Assembly: GCA_963580285.1 (NCBI GenBank)
Contig: OY757026.1
Coordinates: 45,997,431 to 46,061,430 of the forward strand
Direction: 5' to 3'
Length of the DNA: 64,000 nt
Origin: Lucinisca nassula
Taxonomy: Eukaryota > Mollusca > Bivalvia > Lucinida > Lucinidae
A program made the translations under genes and the position numbers. The notes under the pieces were generated by a model that saw only the letters and a list, made by a program, of their open reading frames with translations, was not told where the DNA came from and searched no databases. Positions 54,430 through 64,000 of this stretch are shown here, piece by piece. Positions within the stretch are counted from its first letter, which is position 1; each line of letters starts with the position of its first letter.

Positions 54430-55595
54430 TTTGTATTTGTTGTCACATAGTTGCCGAGGCTAAGCCTCAATCAAAGACAAATGAGCCAGTGCACGACAAA
54501 ACCTACAATAAGACATGTGCGCAAATCCAAGACTCAGATCAATTGTTTTAGTGGTTTAAACAGTTATGGCCTTTTTTCTCTATCTGACCATGGCTTGACG
54601 AACAGACGGACAGACAGACATAGTAAATATAGTGTACACTTCGAAACTGGGCCTTTCGTCGATCGAACTCAATTTTGGGGTAGCATACCAATATATGAAA
54701 TTTCATGTTATCAAAACAAAGGAAAATATGGTTTGTCAAACCATTGTCTAGATCTTATCAATGTTAACCTGTTTGTGAAAAATAATCAAAATATTTGAAA
54801 AGGATTTAAGGGTTATGATCTTTTTTGCTATCTGACCATAGCTGGACGGATTCATTGTAGTGACTATTGTGCAAACTCCAAAAGTTGGCCATTCACATGC
54901 CTACCTCAGTTTAGAATCATGCAATTTCACCGACCTACAAAGTTCAAATCTTTCCTACAAATTCTACTCCAAAAGTGTGGAGTTCCTTTTGACATATATT
55001 TCCAAAGGCGTAGACTCAAACAAAGAAAAAATATGTTTGTCAAATCCCTTGTCTAGAGCTTATCAATGCGTAGTTTACGACAAAACCATGATTATCATAA
55101 TGTTACAGAAAGGTTTAAGACTCATGGTCTGTTTCAAAGTTATGTTTTTTTCTGACTACGGACAGAAGGGCGCGATGAAAAATAAAAAGAAACAGACTGG
55201 TAAGATGGGGAACAACCAAACAGAACGAAAAATATATCTGTCCCTGGAGGAGGGTCACGCAATATTCGAGGCTATATTTAATAATTCCGCTTAAAATTGA
55301 CGGGTATCTTTTGTCACTTTTTCATAGGTTTAGACTCACACAGAGATCTATTTATACATATATGTCATAATAAGTAAAAAGTGATGTTTGGAAAGCCAAT
55401 AGTTTAAACATCATAAACGCCAATCAAATCGAGAAAAATAATTAAATCTTACATATGGTTTTTAAAAGTCGTGGCCTTTTTTTACGGACGAAGGGACTAA
55501 CATAGTGAATTTGAACACACCAAACGTCGGCCTTCTATCGACCGACCCTAGGTTCGGGTCTTACAATTTTATCTAGCACATTCAATTACGGGTTT
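54430..55595. repeat. Degenerate ~250-330 bp repeats
   Basis: 'tatctgaccat.gctgga' style landmarks at about 54580, 54832 and 55150, with 'gtaaatatagtgtacactt' and 'gtctagatcttatcaat' in each. A 144-codon open stretch (54860-55291) falls in this repeat and is not a gene candidate. Confidence 0.5.
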
Positions 55596-56235
55596 AACAA
55601 TAGAAGTGAAGGCAATGATCAGAAACCGACACAATTAAACAACGCCTCCCATCAGAGAAACCAAAGGGATTGAAACACAAACATTAAATAACCAGACCCT
55701 AATAGAAACATCAATCACGAAAGCCAAAGGACATTTACTTTCAAGAAGATTTTTAAATGTTTTCCTATATAAGCCCATGTAAAACCGGTGGACCCCGGGA
55801 TGGGGCAATATTTGGCCACAGGGCTATAATTTGAACAGTCTTGGTAGAACTTCACTAGATAAAACTTCATATCAAATATCAAAGACCTATGCCTTCTGGT
55901 TTAAGACGAGATTTTTTTTGAAGGTTTTCCAAATATTAGTTTATGTAAAATAGAAGTGAAGGCAATGATCAGGAATCGACACCGTCAACCCACAGCTCCT
56001 ATCACTGACACCAAAAGGAAAGAACCACAAACATGGAATACCCAGACCCTAATGGAAACATCAACAGCGGAAAGCTAAAAGGACAGTTGCTTTCCCACAA
56101 AATGGTCAATTGGCTGTCCAAAAATATAAGCGATACACACACTCAAAGACATTTTTTTTGGGGGGGGGGGATTTTTGACATGCATCACGAAAACACGCCT
56201 ATATGATTTTGACCCACTTGAACCCCACTTTTATA
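55596..56235 (-). repeat. Mosaic: PLE tail, U repeat, PLE tail, half N
   Basis: PLE tail 55600-55742 ('gaaggcaatgatcagaaac'). U repeat 55743-55945 ('ctatgccttctggttta'). Second PLE tail 55946-56150 with the same 3' end ('gaaggcaatgatcaggaat'). Poly-T/poly-G. Half N 56183-56235 ('catcacgaaaacacgcct'), ended by the next PLE tail. Confidence 0.75.
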
Positions 56236-57385
56236 TAGAAAATAAAAGTGGAGGCAATGATCAGGCATCGGCGCAATCAACCCAAGGCTCCCATCAGATA
56301 CACCAAAGGGAAAGACACACAAACATGAAACAACAGACCCTAATGGAAACACCAACAGCGGAAAGCAAAAAGGACAGTTAATTTCCCACAAAATGGACAA
56401 TATGCTATCCAAAATAAAATAACATAAGCGACACAAACACCCTAAGGCACACCATAACAAACATAAACCGCGACAGAAGAACCGCCTTCGAACGGTCAGT
56501 GGAAACTAATTCCACTGGGGGGCGGGGGGGGGGGGGTTAAATCGATTTTACGTGACCACAATCCTTGTCCTTAATTCCGTCGCGATTTAGACCAATAATT
56601 TGTTCAGTCGCATGAAGGCCTCCTAACTCATCAGTGCAACATCTCCGCGAACACAAATAATCAAACAACCACAGAGATGAAACAACGGTGAGGACTCGAC
56701 AGCTAGAAACCACTGAAATGCTGGAGCAAAAGAAAACCAACAGTTAGACTCCGATGTGCTCGACCAGAGACAGAGCATCAGGCGCCAACCAACATTACCT
56801 TGAATTAGATCTCTCTAAGTAGAAGTAAAACAAAGATCAGGAATCGATACAATTAACTTACTCCACCCATCAAAGACGCCAAAGGGAAAGAAACACAAAC
56901 AATAAGCGACCAGACCATAATGGAAACCTAAACAAAGGAAGGCCATAAGGACAGTTACTTTCCCACAAAATGGCCATATGGCCATCCAAAATAAAAAGAC
57001 ACAAGTGATACACACAGTAAGTAACAAACAACAACATAAATAAATCGCCACAGAAGAACCGCCTTGGAACGGTCAGTGGAAAGATTTCCACTGGGGGGCT
57101 TAAATCGATTTTACGTGGCCACAATCCTCGGCCTTACTTCCGTCGCGATTTAGACAAATAATTTGTTCAGTCCGCATGAAGGCCTCCGAACTCATCAGTG
57201 CAACATCTCCTTGAACACAAATATTCAAAGAACCACAGAGGTGAGACAACGGTGAGGACTCGACAGCAAGAAACCACTGAAATGCTGGAGCAAAAGAAAA
57301 CCAACAGTTGGACTCCGATGGGGCCGACTAGAGACAGAGCATCAGGCACCAACCAACATTACCTTGAATTAGATCTCTCTAATTC
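56236..57385 (-). repeat. PLE pseudo-LTRs: two tail units in tandem
   Basis: Units 56236-56815 and 56816-57385 are colinear: 3' end at the left ('gaggcaatgatcaggcat' or 'aaacaaagatcaggaatc'), then 'ccgccttggaacggtcagt', then 'ccaaccaacattaccttg' at the right. The right unit is contiguous with the RT stop at 57397-57399. Duplicated 3' regions like this are the pseudo-LTR arrangement known from PLEs. Confidence 0.85.
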
Positions 57386-58662
57386 TCAATAAGCCTTTAC
57401 GTTGGAACCGTCATAGAACCTGAGGCCTGACCCACCGGCGTGCAATTAAAGAGGGAAGCAAAGTTGCCAACCGTGATTGGGTTAACTACCATGCATGCAG
57501 TCTGTCGTATAACATCCATGTTGTACCCAATCTTTTTATATCGAAGAATGATTTTACGAAATTGGGTGCTGAAGTCATTGCTGTTAAATATTTTTCTGAA
57601 TTTATATACTAAGTCACCATAAAATTCGGGTTCCGATAGACCTTGTTGCAGAAGAGATTTAAGTCCAATATTGAATTTTGAAATTAAATCAGAATGGCGT
57701 CTATAAAATTTTGAAAAGGCTTTTTTTTTTTTTTTAACCTGTTTGCTTTATTATCATTAAACTGTTACAACATGTGATGCACCTGTTTAATCTCTTTCTT
57801 TCTTCTTGCGTCCATCTTTACATTATTTTCTGCCATTATCATATTTATAAAACGTCTCTTACCGTAAAAATCCAGACACCTCAAGGACTTGCTCCAAGTC
57901 TTCTAAAATGTTGACTGATTTGTTTTACTGACCGGTGAGGGATGTAAAAGGTACAGATGGGACAGCAAACAGTGCAGACCCAGCCGTTCTGCTCATTTCA
58001 GGAGCAGTCTGACTTCGAGCTGCACTGCTCACTTAATCCCATCCGCCCCAATACTAAGGATTATCACGGTAAACTCATTTCATTCATTTCGTCATAAACT
58101 CTAAAAAACTTAAAATACATCAGTTATTCTTATCTTTACCATAGTAAAACCACATAACCTACAATTTATATTCTGCCACATTCCAGGAATCATAAATGAT
58201 TTTTAACACATACAGCAACTCTATTGTGACATAAGCCATGACAAAACAGTTTTTGTTTTTAAGTATGTTTTGCCTTGCATGACCCTCTCCTTACTCTAAT
58301 GCTTATGAATGTTTTCTTCTTCACCCCCCCCCCCCCCCACAAAACTGTGTCTGTTTTATTATTATATTTTTATTTATTTAGTTTTAATTATTTAGTTTTA
58401 ATTATTTAATATTTATTTATTTTTATCCACTGCTACTTAATAGTAAAAATACTACCTAAATTCATTTTATGAAATCATAATTTTCATTTTCTACACAAAC
58501 TTTTTTTTTTATTTATTTATTTACCTTAATCCTCTGTTTCTTGGAATACCTGGTATAATGTTGACCATTTTTGCATAAACTTGTCAAATTTACTATTTAT
58601 GATGCTTGTGTATCTGTCATTTTGGAATTTTCGTTTTAGATAAATTTTAAAATTATTAAAGT

Positions 58663-60350
58663 TCAAATTATTACTAAAAAATTTGTTTTGTATATGAAAT
58701 ATTTTGCTAACACAAGTATATAATTCTGCAAATTGTTTTCTTGTAAAGCTTGTCTAGAAAATATTATATTTTTCAGATTTAGTTGAAGTGTAAGGTTTGT
58801 TTGTGTTTGTAACCATGTTTTCAGGGATGACCAGAAGTTTTTAACCCTATTGCAATGTATGAATAGATGAGCTATTGTTTCAGATTCCTGTTCACAAAAA
58901 GAGCACCTGTCATTATTTATTTTGTTTATTTTATATAAGAATGATTTCGTGACTAGTATATAGTAATTAGTTTTATATTGGAATTCTTGTAATTTCACCT
59001 CTTTCAAGTCCTTAAGTAAACTATTATAACTGTTCCACTCGTCCTGTTTTATGCTACCTACTTTATTTGACCATTTATTTGAAGGCAAAGTTGCTTTTTT
59101 ATTCCCGCCATTATATCGTAGAAAACTCTACTCCCTTTTTTATCTTTGGTAAGGTATTTTATGTAATAGTTTCTTGATACATTTGTTTTATTGTTTTGAC
59201 ACAAAAGGCTATTATCATTTATCTTATTTTTCCATTCCCTTGGGATTTTTCTCAAAAGAGACAAATAATCTAAGATAGTTCCATAAACATTATATACATT
59301 TTTAAAATCATCAAAATTATATAGCTGTCCTGTTCCATCAATTAAATCTATTATTTGTCTTACTCCTTTATCGTACAGTTCTTTTAAAAAATCTGTTATC
59401 GTGATTTAGCATAGAATTGAACCAAATGGGAGAAACTAGTATATCTTCTAAACTTTCAGTTTTTACATGTTTGCATGTTTCTGTGGTTCTTTGATTTTTT
59501 GTGTTCACGGAGAAGTTGCACTGATGAGTTAGGAGGCCTTCATGCGGACTGAACAAATTATTTGTCTAAATCGCGACGGAAGTAAGGGCGAGGATTGTGG
59601 CCACGTAAAATCGATTTAAGCCCCCCAGTGGGAATCTTTCCACTGACCGTTCCAAGGCGGTTCTTCTGTGGCGAATTATTTATGTTGTTGTTTGTTACTT
59701 ACTGCGTGTATCACTTGTGTCTTTTAATTTTGGATGGCCATATGGCCATTTTGTGGGAAAGTAACTGTCCTAATGGCCTTCCTTTGTTTAGGTTTCCATT
59801 ATGGTCTGGTCGCTTAATGTTTGTATTTCTTTCCCTTTGGTGTCTTTGGTGTGTGGAGTTAGTTAATTGTATCGATTCCTGATCTTTGTTTTAATTCTAC
59901 TTTTTAAAAGATCTTTCCAGAATGGGTTTTGTATTTCACCTACTTTGGAGTTTGCAAAGCCATCTCCCGTAATGTAGATTAAACTAATATTAAAATTTGA
60001 CATTTTATTCCAGGTGCTTTGTTCTTGTAAGATATGTCTTCTCAGCCAAGTTATTTTCAATGCATGAATGAAATTTTCTACATGCAACATTTTCAAGCCA
60101 CCATCTGCCATGTTTTTAATAATATTTTTTTCTTTTGATCCTGTCTGGCCCAGAGTTCCAAAGGAACTTGTAAAATAATTTATTAAGATTTTGTATAAGC
60201 TCACTTGGAGGATGCGGCAAAGCTATGAATAAATGAACAAACTTTGAAATAGCTAGTGATTTTATTATTGGTATCTTACCTTGCAGAGTGAGTTTTCTTT
60301 TTGACCATGCCTCTATGAGTTTACTTAATTTTTCAAGAATATCAGGTGCA
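58663..60350 (-). pseudogene. LINE ORF2, C-terminal region
   Basis: Minus-strand translation starts 'APDILEKLSKLIEAWSKRK', then 'LTLQGKIPIIKSLAISKF', 'KNMADGGLKMLHVENFIHAL' and 'EIQNPFWKDLLKS'. After the nested PLE tail it gives 'CKHVKTESLEDILVSPIWF', 'KKGSRVFYDIMAG' and the zinc-binding 'RCSFCEQESETIAHLFIHC', ending at 58663. This is the region after the RT core of LINE ORF2 proteins, with the zf-RVT-like Cys/His cluster. The RT catalytic core and endonuclease are absent through 5' truncation. Frameshifts near 59080 and 59300. Clade not assigned. Confidence 0.85.
59476..59908 (+). repeat. PLE 3' tail inserted in the LINE
   Basis: 'ctgtggttctttgatttttt' to 'gtttaattctacttt'-type end, sense orientation, opposite to the LINE and main PLE. 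It splits the LINE ORF between 'DLLKS' and 'CKHVK'. No clear target duplication. Confidence 0.85.
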
Positions 60351-62753
60351 AAAATTTTGAAAAGGCTTTGCGTAGTTGATAGTACCGATAACCCTGATTA
60401 AGAAGTAAAGCCGTTAATAATTTATTTCGAGTGTTGAAGTCAGTTACATGACTACACACTCTAGCAAATCGAATTAATTGCGAAATATAAACGCCATAGG
60501 ATGGCCCACGAGGAACATCACCATCCAAAAAAGGAAAATTTACAATCTCAAAATCAAAGTCATCGCGTTTATCATAAATTTTGCACGAAACAAACCTATC
60601 TACAATAGATAGATGTACATCCAAAAACGGGGCCTTGGTATCAGAAGAATTTGCTTTATTTAACTGAAGTGCTTGGGGGTAAATCTGACTGATCAAACCA
60701 TCGAAATAGGTATTATCAATATTTAATAAATCATCTAAATATCTAGAAGTGGAGATAAAAGCTTCAATAATTTCAGATTGGTTATCAATGGAAAGCGACA
60801 ACATGAAGTCTCTTTCATAACAATACAAGAATAGATCAGCCACAAGAGGTGCGCAATTCGTACCCATCGAAATGCCCACAATTTGTCTAAATAACTTAGT
60901 ACCAAATCTAGTATAAATATTGTGAAGTAGAAAGGTGAGGGCATCACACACTTTCTGACATGACCAAAGTGTATAATTCTTATGCTCTTTAGAAGTGAAA
61001 ATGCATCTCTGACATTACATGCAAGATAGAGAGAATCTTCTCTGTGAAAAGCCCATTCAATTAAATCATTAAGCTTTTCTTTTATAAGATTATGAGGAAA
61101 TGTAGTGCAAAGAGTGGAAAAATCGTAAGTAGACAGACTTGAAGCACGAAAATGTCTGGATTTCAATTTATTTAAAACCTCATTCGATTTTTTATAGACC
61201 AAAACAGATTTCTTCCTGATCTTTCAAAGACTTTATCACAATATTTAATCACATGCGTTTTAATAGCAGTAAGACAGGAAGTTAATAAATTAGAAAATTC
61301 AGTGGTAGTACAAGAGCTAGAATTTGCAATAAACCCTGCTTTGTAAGGTCTTTTATGAAGTTTTGGTAACCAGTATAGCGTAGGAAGCTTGTCTTGGCCT
61401 TCGGTAACACACACAGCAAACTTGGTGGCTGAATGACAAATATGTTTATCTACTATAACTCTCTCTACAGCTAAAGGCTGAAGTTCATAGGCCTTAGTAC
61501 CACCAAGCTCCTGCTGAAGCGTGTTAACATAGTGGAGCCGTCACACGACGACGTTGTTAGCGGCCTTGTCTGCAGGGGCCAAAACAAACTTCTTATGAAA
61601 TTCTTGAATACCTAGTTTAAGATGACGTAAAGACGTCTTAGGCTTAGGAGGTAATAAGTTAGTATTTTGAGAATAGAAAGAAATGCGTTTATTCACTAGT
61701 TTTAAAATGCTAAGTTCCCAGTCCTTAAGGGCTTTATGTTCAACATACTCTCGCTTACACCATCGATTACCGAATTCATTCAAGGAAGCAGCGATTTCAT
61801 TTCTACATTTCTGAAATCAATTTTAGAAGGAAACTGATATTTCGGTCCTTTAGAAATTATATTCCTTATCCTAGAATCAGGAATAATTTTCAAATTGCCA
61901 GTAATTACATGATCAGAAGCAGGATAGCAATACACTGAGTTTTTACAATCACAATATCAGGAGTATTAGTATCAATATCAAGATCTGAAACAAGTATATT
62001 GAAATTAAAAATGATAGATCTAAAAGGTTTGTTATATTTATAGCAAATTATAGGTGTTTCAGTATTTTGAAAATAAGCAGGAATGGAAGAAAGCACCGAG
62101 CTCTCACGGAAGATACTGGGCAAATCTATAAAATCCATACCATTATTAATGAAGGATATTTTGAAGAAATGGCGTTTATGATTACTTTCAGAATCATTGT
62201 AAGGACGGAGAGTATGCTGAGTATAGCCTCTAGTTAAGAGAGCCGCAACATATAACTGATTAGAACTATCGTAGAATTTATTCGCCTCGTTGTCCAGAAG
62301 ACGTAAAACAGAAACGGGTAATGAACTTAAAAATGAAAGCATAGAGTGGCGTCCATGATTTAATAATATAATTGACAGTCACTTCAGTCTGGTATTGTTT
62401 CGTTTAAACGCACGTAATTTACGTTTAAATTTACCATTTGTCGTGGTGCCGTGAGATCTAGTTCTGCGTTTTCGACATTCCAGGAGCGAGAAAATCAAAG
62501 TCCGGCATTCTGGAAATATTTCCCTCATGATAAATGTTGTCATTAAATCCCAGTGGCTAAGGAGTCTGTAAAGATTTAATCCATTTCAGTTCAGCCTCAT
62601 GTCTTTTTTGATAATTTTGAATCTAGACGTAGAATTTGCATCGTAATAAAGTTTTTCCACTGGTTGTATAACAATGTTATTTACAGAATGACCTGTACGT
62701 CGAAAGTGACAGTACAAGAAAGTGTCAGTTTTCTTAGGCCTACTCATTCTACG

Positions 62754-62925
62754 ATAATTCTCAATAAGCCTTTACGTTGGAACCGTCATAGAATCTGAGA
62801 CCTGACCCACCGGCGTGCAATTAAAGAGGGAAGCAAAATTGTCAATCGCGAATGGGCTAACTACCATGCGTGCAGTCTGTCGATAACATTTATGTTGTAC
62901 CCAATCTTTTTATATCGAAGAAAAC
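62754..62925 (-). pseudogene. PLE RT C-terminal fragment joined upstream of the PLE
   Basis: Matches 57385-57550 in the same orientation ('cgtgcaattaaagaggg', 'gttgtacccaatcttttt', 'ttctcaataagcctttac') and passes directly into the endonuclease of the main PLE at 62753. A head-to-tail partial copy, typical of PLE tandems. The pseudo-LTR expected between them is missing. Confidence 0.75.
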
Positions 62926-63140
62926 TGGGTTTTGTAGGAGTAAACATTATTTTCTTATTTCTGCTTTAAAATATAGATTGTAGGTACTCGTTAGAACCGC
63001 CTCGTCGAGGCGGTTCCAACGAGTACACACAATCTATATTTTGAGCAGAAATAAGAAAAATATCACAATTTTCATCTAAAAAAATGTTTTATTAGGCGGT
63101 AAAATTCACATGGTATTTGTATAGGCGTGTTTTCGTAATG
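62926..63140. mobile_element. N element, left end truncated
   Basis: 'aaactgggttttgtaggag', hairpin 'gttagaaccgcctcgtc' and complement, right end 'aggcgtgttttcgtaatg'. The left third is missing where PLE sequence abuts. Confidence 0.7.
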
Positions 63141-64000
63141 TATGCTCAGAGCTGCCATGAGTAAGCTAGATAGTCCCCAGTCCTATGGTTGACAAGGCAG
63201 AACAAAATGAACCTATTTCTCTTTCAATGAAATATCATCTTATCGACTGCCGAAGGCAATTTACCAATATATTCACAAATGACAGCCTATTCATATACGA
63301 AGAATCGTTTTTCTCACAAAAATGTTAATGTTTTGACAAAATTAAATAGAGATTCTTACACGAGTGATTATTTATAATTGAATTTATTAAACGAGTTTGG
63401 GAAAAATAAAAAAGCGAGGTTTTTTTCTTAGTTATCCGTTTTCCTAACGAGTTTAATAAATTCAATGATAAATTAACATGAATGACAGATCCTAGATATC
63501 ATATTGGGTGGGTTACTTGCGAAAACCTAGCTGTCTCTCTAAGACGGCAATGTCATTTCTAAACCTGATGAGTAATTCTGTTGCAAAGGAAAACAGAAGT
63601 TCACCAAGCGGGTGCCATGCTCGTCTGTTATCGGACACTTCGTCCGAATGTAGCTCTTGTGATGGTTCAGATGTTTGTCAAGTATCATTAGGCTGGGCAA
63701 AAAAAAACTTTTGAAATACAGCCAAGGTTAAAGTTTTCATTTTGTTAAAAGTTTGATAAATAGGTCAAAGTTCAAAGGTCAAGGTCACAGGGCAAAGAGT
63801 GATATCAATGGAAAGGTCTTGACCCGAGGAACACACGTGAATTTTGAAATCCGCATTATTTGTGGAATTAAAATGACAGACCAAAACGTTTTTGTTTCGT
63901 GTGTCATAAAGGGAGATAAATCACTCGAATTGCATGATAGAGTTATGGAACTTGGTAAGAATGTGGCTTCAAGTTTCATGAGACTAAGGCAAACACTTCC
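63141..64000. other. Unassigned, with one inverted repeat
   Basis: An inverted repeat at about 63365-63475 ('gaatttattaaacgagtt' and complement 'aacgagtttaataaattc'). From 63715 the text 'ggtcaaagttcaaaggtcaa' resembles the bivalve-style repeats elsewhere. A 68-codon open stretch at 63508-63711 is not convincing as an exon. Confidence 0.4.

Larger units (their letters stand above)
57721..60350 (-). mobile_element. LINE retrotransposon, 5'-truncated, inserted in the PLE
   Basis: Flanked by the 16 bp target duplication AAAATTTTGAAAAGGC at 57705-57720 and 60351-60366. Its 3' poly(A) appears as T15 at 57721-57735. It contains the C-terminal part of a LINE ORF2 and a ~0.9 kb AT-rich 3' UTR. PLE copy A (19215-19250) reads through this point without interruption. 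A PLE tail (59476-59908) is nested inside. Confidence 0.95.
57386..62753 (-). pseudogene. Penelope-like retroelement, N-terminal endonuclease type (Naiad-like), split by a LINE
   Basis: Read on the minus strand. 62750-62480 shows a GIY-YIG endonuclease remnant, 'FLYCHFRRTGHSVNN' (HxxxxxH part of the CCHH motif) then 'ELKWIKSLQT' and 'PLGFNDNIYHEG'. At about 61945 the linker has 'YCDCKNSVYCYP' (CxC motif), followed by 'DHVITGNLKIIPDSRIRN', 'APADKAANNVVV' (about 61550), 'LYWLPKLHKRPYKAGF' and the RT core 'GISMGTNCAPLVADL' with 'RYLDDLLNID' (about 60740). The C terminus 'NFASLFNCTPV' ends at TAA 57397. Domain order EN-CxC-RT with nothing after RT is that of Naiad/Chlamys PLEs and opposite to canonical Penelope. 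Frameshifts (near 62590, 62490, 61960, 61180, 61000) and stops show decay. The GIY-YIG residues themselves are missing 5' of 62753. Confidence 0.85.

Noticed and set aside
54860..55294. 144-codon open stretch on the + strand
   Set aside because: Falls in degenerate repeats with related non-open copies nearby.
63508..63714. 68-codon stretch with a Cys/Ser-rich segment (SECSSCDGSD)
   Set aside because: No credible splice acceptor or donor identified and no family recognised; too short to support.

Overview
The window is animal nuclear DNA, most likely from a bivalve mollusc and perhaps a clam. It is AT-rich, almost free of long open reading frames, and packed with short interspersed and tandem repeats. 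It also carries mariner, hAT-like and piggyBac-like elements, tRNA-derived SINEs, LINE debris, and a Penelope-like retroelement (PLE) of the Naiad type, a group known from clams. The organism call is inference; no rRNA, mitochondrial or marker gene is present.

Only one piece of the window looks like a host gene. Three small exons on the + strand (24563-24613, 45797-45957, 50234-50392) have splice sites, compatible phases and a terminal stop. They form the 3' end of a gene I cannot name, with introns of about 21 kb and 4.3 kb made almost wholly of repeats. Everything else is mobile or repetitive DNA.

Layout. 0-3.7 kb: SINE and hairpin MITE copies plus a ~160 bp tandem repeat. 3.76-8.72 kb: a large foldback structure with ~1.75 kb inverted arms (each with a tRNA-Lys SINE, a LINE endonuclease fragment and a PLE tail) around a 1.45 kb core holding a 200-codon ORF that resembles a retroelement ORF1. 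8.7-13 kb: hairpin elements and two oppositely oriented arrays of a palindromic 21 bp minisatellite. 13-21 kb: tandem arrays of ~120 and ~145 bp, the latter split by a PLE copy. 21-25 kb: MITEs, the first exon and a mariner remnant. 25.7-43.8 kb: about three collinear copies of a ~2.1-2.3 kb macro-repeat, expanded and interrupted by nested insertions, including a higher-order satellite (468 bp unit) at 28.3-30.9 kb. 43.8-50.4 kb: more tandem repeats and the last two exons. 50.4-54.4 kb: a 1342 bp mariner with TIRs and TA duplication inside a hairpin repeat, then MITEs. 55.6-62.9 kb: a decayed PLE (GIY-YIG endonuclease remnant, CxC motif, RT with YLDD, tandem pseudo-LTRs) split by a LINE that is itself split by another PLE tail.

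The strongest theme is layered insertion. Several insertions can be proved inside the window because an uninterrupted relative of the target is also present. Fragments of the PLE 3' region are the most abundant repeat here (about 18 pieces). The most interesting candidate biology is the permuted-domain PLE with an in-frame TGA where I expect a cysteine (a possible selenocysteine codon), followed by the foldback element and the inverted minisatellite pair.
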